This document shows, one piece after another, positions 5,329 through 8,612 of a stretch of 8,612 bases of DNA. The stretch lies in assembly GCA_025353525.1 (NCBI GenBank), contig JANXOO010000600.1, forward strand, positions 1-8,612, read 5' to 3'. The notes beneath the pieces were generated by a model. That model saw only the letters and a list, made by a program, of their open reading frames with translations, ran no database searches and was not told where the DNA came from. This DNA is from Schlesneria sp. GTDB taxonomy: Bacteria > Planctomycetota > Planctomycetia > Planctomycetales > Planctomycetaceae. The position numbers and the translations under genes are program-made. The first letter of the stretch is position 1, and each line of letters begins with the position of its first letter.

Positions 5329-7490
5329 GGCGCCCTCGCAACGGTTGTTTGAGAAGTCTGGTAAAAACGCGAGCCCGTCCTGTCAGCCTCCGCCAGCGAG
5401 GCGGGTATGCCAAACCGGGGTCCGAGCGATTCCCATTTGGCGGCGCGACGTATGATGTTTCCAGCCCCTTCGGTGTCGCACCACCGGAGCGGTCCTCCGC
5501 GAAATGCCGGGAAATTGACCCCTAGCAGCATGGCCATATCCAGGTCACCCGGCTGCCGCGAAATCCGCTCGTCCCACGCACGAACGGCTTCGAGTGCCAT
5601 ACAAACGAATAGCCGGTCGGCAATGTCCTCATCGGACAATTCGATTCGGTTGTGGACGTGTGCTGCGACAAGTTGCTCAACGTCCGGGTCGGCGACGAAC
5701 CGCCCTTTCTTGTCGACAGTGCGGAAACCCTTGCCCGTTTTCTTTCCGTGACGCCCGAGCTTGACGAGTTCGGCGAGCACCGGTGAAGTGGGAACCGCCC
5801 GATCGGCATACGCGACCCGCAAAACCTCTCCGGCATACAGGCCTGTGTCCAGCCCGACCATATCGTAAAGCGTGATCGGACCGACGGGCATTCCCCATTT
5901 TGTCGCCACGCGATCAATCCGGTCCATCTCGACCCCACCTTCCAGCAGCACCAGGGCCTCGGCCATGTAAGGCATCAGGATTCGGTTCACGAGGAAGCCG
6001 GGACAGTCACGCACAACGATCGGCGTTTTTCCAATCCGTTTTGCCAACGCGACGATTGTCGCCACAGTTTCGTCGCTCGTCTTTTCTCCGCGAACGACTT
6101 CGACCAGGGGCATTCGATCAACGGGCGAAAAGAAGTGCATCCCCGCGAACCGCTCGGGTGACGGCCACGAACGGGCCAGACGTGTGATGGAAATCGTTGA
6201 CGTGTTTGAGGCAAAAATCGCATCGGATCGAACGATGTTTGCCATTTCGCCGATGATTTGCGACTTCAGTGTCTCGTTTTCTGTAGCGGCTTCGACGATC
6301 AGATCACAATCCTGGAAGGCCAGTCGCGATGTTGTCCCCGTCAGTCGTTGCAGCATGTCGGCCAGATCGTTTTGCGTCGCGCGACCGATGGCAATGCGAT
6401 CTTCGACGGTCGACCGGGCGCGACGCATGCCGTCTTCGACACGCGCCCTGTCGATGTCCACCATTGTCGCGCGGACACCGCGACGCGCATGAGCCGCCGC
6501 GATACCGGAACCCATCAAACCTGCACCGATGACACCGATCGACTGAATCGACCGGGGTGCAGTACCCGAATCATCCACTCCGGTTTCCCGCTGCAATCGG
6601 GTGGAATTCAGAAACTGGGCGATCAGGGTTGAAGAGATCGGGGTTTCGAGCACTTCCTGAAAGCTCGACCGCTCGATGGCCAAACCGTCTTCCAAAGTCC
6701 GGTTGATTCCGTCCTTCATTGTTCTCAGTGCAATCACGGGTGCCGGGTATTGACCTTTGACTTTGGCTTTGACGGCCCCTTCGGCGACAGCAAACGCGAA
6801 ATTTAACTGGTCATCACTCAGGCCAAGCGGCTGTTGCAATCGACGGCGTGATTCGAGCCAATCGCCCGTTCGGTGTGATTCTTCGACAAGATATGTTCCC
6901 TCGGCAATCAGTCGTTCGACGGGAACCGCATCGTAGACAAGGCCGATTTCGACGGCGCGTCGTGCGCCCACCGGCTCGCCCGACGTAATCATTTCGATCG
7001 CCGCGTCGATACCGACCAGTCGAGGCAATCGCTGTGTCCCGCCCCAGCCGGGGATCAGGCCAATCTTGACCTCGGGCAAGCCGATTTTGGTTTGTGGAAT
7101 ATCAGCGGCAAGCCGGTGATCGAGCGACAGCACCATTTCTGTTCCCCCTCCCATACACGCTCCATTGATCAGCGCGACGGTGGGAAATGGAAGGTTTGAC
7201 AATGCCTGAAACAGTCTGTGGCCCCGCGCAATCAATTCCGCCGATTCCGCCCGCGAGATCTCCGAGAGGACGGCGAGTTCGTTCAGATCGGCACCCGCGA
7301 CGAATTGACCCGATTTTCCGCTTGCGATCAGCAATCCTCGCACGTCGGTTCGGGGCGTCAAATCGGCGACGTGACTCGCAAATTCAATGATCGTCGCGGC
7401 CGAAAACGTATTCACCTTCTGGCCCTGAGAATCGATTGTCAGCAGCGCCAAGCCGTTTGCAAGAAATTCCAGTTTCAAATTCGGGTTCAT
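5325..7490 (-). CDS. fadJ: Multifunctional fatty acid oxidation protein: enoyl-CoA hydratase / 3-hydroxyacyl-CoA dehydrogenase
   Basis: This is the bifunctional alpha subunit of bacterial beta-oxidation, hydrating enoyl-CoA and oxidising the 3-hydroxyacyl-CoA with NAD. Length 721 is between E. coli FadJ (714) and FadB (729). The N-terminal crotonase domain (about 1-190) has the oxyanion-hole segment FVAGADL (63-69), GACMGGGTE (110-118) with Glu118, and IGLPEVKIG (136-144) with Glu140, equivalent to the two catalytic glutamates. IPGWGGTQRLPRLVG (146-160) is closer to FadJ than to FadB. The NAD domain starts IGVIGAGLMGSGIA (318-331). The dehydrogenase block MHFFSPVDRMPLVEVV (451-466) carries His452 and Glu464, followed by DCPGFLVNRIL (495-505). 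Two C-terminal dehydrogenase domains follow, the second around 622-700 with NFPAFRGGPLRW (659-670). ATG at 7490 is the first possible start after an in-frame stop upstream; its Shine-Dalgarno is weak. It is the first gene of the operon. No frameshift is seen. Confidence 0.96.
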   Translation of the reverse strand: MNPNLKLEFLANGLALLTIDSQGQKVNTFSAATIIEFASHVADLTPRTDVRGLLIASGKSGQFVAGADLNELAVLSEISRAESAELIARGHRLFQALSNLPFPTVALINGACMGGGTEMVLSLDHRLAADIPQTKIGLPEVKIGLIPGWGGTQRLPRLVGIDAAIEMITSGEPVGARRAVEIGLVYDAVPVERLIAEGTYLVEESHRTGDWLESRRRLQQPLGLSDDQLNFAFAVAEGAVKAKVKGQYPAPVIALRTMKDGINRTLEDGLAIERSSFQEVLETPISSTLIAQFLNSTRLQRETGVDDSGTAPRSIQSIGVIGAGLMGSGIAAAHARRGVRATMVDIDRARVEDGMRRARSTVEDRIAIGRATQNDLADMLQRLTGTTSRLAFQDCDLIVEAATENETLKSQIIGEMANIVRSDAIFASNTSTISITRLARSWPSPERFAGMHFFSPVDRMPLVEVVRGEKTSDETVATIVALAKRIGKTPIVVRDCPGFLVNRILMPYMAEALVLLEGGVEMDRIDRVATKWGMPVGPITLYDMVGLDTGLYAGEVLRVAYADRAVPTSPVLAELVKLGRHGKKTGKGFRTVDKKGRFVADPDVEQLVAAHVHNRIELSDEDIADRLFVCMALEAVRAWDERISRQPGDLDMAMLLGVNFPAFRGGPLRWCDTEGAGNIIRRAAKWESLGPRFGIPASLAEADRTGSRFYQTSQTTVARAP

Positions 7491-7748
7491 TGGCGTCTCG
7501 CCGTCTTGCGAACGAATGTTCCGGAGATTTCAAAGGGGATCGAATGTGACACGGCACGCTAAGGACGGTCCCCACTCGTTCCGTGCTTCCAGTTCGTCCA
7601 GTGATATTGTCACACGTGTCGCAGTCGAAAGGTAGCCCCAGACGACCACCGACGTAATATCGCTCGATTCAGGCGACCGGCAGTAGAATTTTTACTGACT
7701 GAAAAACGGGGATTGGCTCCAGGTCTTCCTGGTGCCTGTCCCCCTTTT
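7491..7748. other. Intergenic region upstream of fadJ, probable promoter region of the beta-oxidation operon
   Basis: This 258-bp gap is the only sizeable non-coding stretch. It must hold the operon promoter if fadJ is not co-transcribed with the hydrolase. No good -35/-10 pair stands out on the minus strand. It contains the large hairpin at its right end, a small 5-bp stem (CAGTA 7681-7685 with TACTG 7693-7697), the palindromes at 7601-7619, and TGTGACA at 7545-7551 whose reverse complement TGTCACA recurs at 7608-7614. No open frame here resembles a gene. Confidence 0.5.
7601..7619. promoter_or_regulatory. Candidate operator palindromes before fadJ
   Basis: GTGATATTGTCAC (7601-7613) is an inverted repeat with arms GTGA/TCAC around five bases. 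Overlapping its end, ACACGTGT (7612-7619) is a perfect 8-bp palindrome. The pair lies 111-130 bp before the fadJ start, where a transcriptional regulator of fatty-acid degradation (for example TetR, FadR-like or CRP/FNR-like) could bind. No regulator gene is in the window, and short palindromes arise by chance, so this is a weak call. Confidence 0.25.
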
Positions 7749-7752
7749 TCAG
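7699..7752. repeat. 54-nt imperfect hairpin at the end of the hydrolase gene; possible bidirectional terminator or REP-like element
   Basis: The arms 7699-7723 and 7728-7752 pair around a TCTT loop (7724-7727). Pairs are CCAGG/CCTGG, GGC/GCC, then GGGGA/TCCCC, then CTGAAAAA/TTTTTCAG. Mismatches are T-T at 7718/7733, T-T at 7714/7737, T-G at 7713/7738 and C-C at 7707/7744. The hydrolase stop (7751-7749) lies inside the right arm. Both 3' arms end in a run of five T after a C-rich stem, so it could stop transcription in either direction. The GGGGACAGGCACC core read on the minus strand resembles dispersed REP-like palindromes as I remember them, but only one copy is in the window. Confidence 0.7.
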
Positions 7753-8612
7753 CGGCCTGTCGCCTGAAGTCGAGTATCGAACCAGTCCCAAACGACGGGA
7801 TACATCTCCATGACTCCTGGCCAGGACGAATGGCCGCCGCCCGGATGAACGACCAGTTTGACCGGCAATCCCAATTCTTCATATTTGGCTCGCAGAATCT
7901 CTGACTGTTGCAGCGGAACGGTCAAATCGCTGTCGCCATGAATCAGCAACAGCGGTGGCGAATCTTTCTTGACGAGATAGATCGGCGAGATCGCCTTCAA
8001 TTGCGGTTCGAGGTCTTTGATTTCCCCCAGAATACGTTTGAACAAACCCGGTCGAATAATCTCGACAACCTTGAAACCGCCCGGTGCCCCCCAGTTGACA
8101 AGGTCCGTCGGTGGAAACCAGGCGACGACACACTGCACGCGACTGCTCAGCCGTTCGATCGGGTCCTTCGAATCGGACTTCCCGTCGTCACCTGTCATCG
8201 CTGCCATCAACGACAGATGACCTCCGGACGATCCGCTGGTGATCCCCAAATGATCGGGGTCAACGTGGTATTGCATGGCAATCGAACGAACAAACCGGAC
8301 GGCGCGATTCATGTCGACCACCATCTCGGGAACCGTATAACGCGGACTGCTTCCGTGGCGAACAACAAACAGCGTAAACCCGCCTTTGAGTAACCCCTGC
8401 GTCCAGTGATCGGTTTGTCGTCGTTGTTCTTCTTCCTGAATCAGGTCAGACTTTTTGGAGTTCCAGCTTCCGCTTGAGACAACAATCAGTCCCAGATTTT
8501 TCGGGTTTGTCTCAGGGACGAGGACATCAAGCGTCAACGCCAAACCGTCCTTGTGTCCATAGACGATATCCTCGGTGGCGCGATAACGAGAGGGCATCTC
8601 GTCGGCGAACGA
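7749..8612 (-). CDS. Alpha/beta hydrolase (esterase/peptidase S9-like), 5' end beyond the window
   Basis: The open frame runs off the right edge. The first ATG in the window is 8597-8595 (282 codons), but the frame continues upstream as SFADE-MPSRYRATED, with no Shine-Dalgarno before that ATG. A-D-E just before the mature-like sequence resembles a signal-peptidase site, so the true start is probably outside and the protein is likely exported. Residue numbers here count from that internal Met. The nucleophile elbow is GSSGG (122-126) with Ser124. HGDSDLTVP (220-228) supplies Asp224, and HPGGGHSSW (251-259) supplies His256, completing a Ser-Asp-His triad. The segment SSGSW (41-45) sits where HGGG oxyanion loops occur in related lipases. 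Substrate is unknown; esterase or carbohydrate-ester hydrolase are both possible. It lies upstream of the fadJ operon on the same strand, but is separated by 258 bp and a strong hairpin, so a separate transcription unit is likely. Confidence 0.88.
   Translation of the reverse strand, partial: SFADEMPSRYRATEDIVYGHKDGLALTLDVLVPETNPKNLGLIVVSSGSWNSKKSDLIQEEEQRRQTDHWTQGLLKGGFTLFVVRHGSSPRYTVPEMVVDMNRAVRFVRSIAMQYHVDPDHLGITSGSSGGHLSLMAAMTGDDGKSDSKDPIERLSSRVQCVVAWFPPTDLVNWGAPGGFKVVEIIRPGLFKRILGEIKDLEPQLKAISPIYLVKKDSPPLLLIHGDSDLTVPLQQSEILRAKYEELGLPVKLVVHPGGGHSSWPGVMEMYPVVWDWFDTRLQATGR

Noticed and set aside
5522..5938. Overlapping minus-strand frame within fadJ that might indicate a frameshift
   Set aside because: The fadJ frame is uninterrupted with all domains in order, so this is only an alternative frame.
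7681..7697. Small stem CAGTA/TACTG next to the large hairpin
   Set aside because: Five base pairs with a seven-base AT-rich loop is easily found by chance; noted in the intergenic entry only.
1..8612. tRNA, rRNA, CRISPR arrays, insertion sequences
   Set aside because: No clover-leaf-like sequence, regularly spaced repeats, or transposase motifs were seen by eye in either strand.

Overview
The window carries seven protein genes, all read from the minus strand, so transcription runs from high to low coordinates. Six of them, plus the start of the last one, form a tight fatty-acid beta-oxidation operon. In transcription order it is fadJ-like (5325-7490), fadA-like thiolase (4168-5328), fadD-like acyl-CoA ligase (2482-4158), PaaI-type hotdog thioesterase (2051-2485), etfB (1299-2054), etfA (310-1299), and the N-terminus of a membrane protein that leaves the window at base 1 (1-313). 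Five of the six junctions are stop/start overlaps (ATGA, ATGA, GTGA, TGATG, ATGA). The sixth, fadA to fadD, has a 9-bp gap. This points to one translationally coupled transcript.

Together the genes describe a module from free fatty acid to the membrane electron carrier. FadD activates the acid to acyl-CoA. FadJ performs hydration and NAD-dependent oxidation. FadA cleaves off acetyl-CoA. The thioesterase may reset stalled or excess acyl-CoA. EtfBA takes electrons from an acyl-CoA dehydrogenase, and the partial last gene looks like the membrane-bound Fe-S/cytochrome b-like ETF:quinone oxidoreductase (EMO-like, NarI-like N-terminus). No acyl-CoA dehydrogenase is encoded in the window; it must lie beyond the left edge or elsewhere.

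Upstream of fadJ, 7491-7748 is a 258-bp gap. It holds a 54-nt imperfect hairpin (7699-7752) that includes the stop codon of the preceding gene and could be a terminator, a REP-like element, or both. It also holds small palindromes (7601-7619) that are candidate operators. Beyond it, 7749-8612 encodes an alpha/beta hydrolase whose reading frame stays open at the right edge; it is probably exported and not part of the beta-oxidation operon.

Organism: base composition looks moderately GC-rich, with many CGA, TCG and GTC codons and weak or variable Shine-Dalgarno sites. The ETF plus EMO-like arrangement, the secreted-esterase style of the hydrolase and the GGGGACAGGCACC-type hairpin suggest a free-living bacterium, with Planctomycetota my best guess. 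That assignment is inference; Deltaproteobacteria-like or Acidobacteria-like lineages are not excluded. No RNA gene, CRISPR array, insertion sequence or origin was seen, and no stretch longer than 300 bases lacks a gene.
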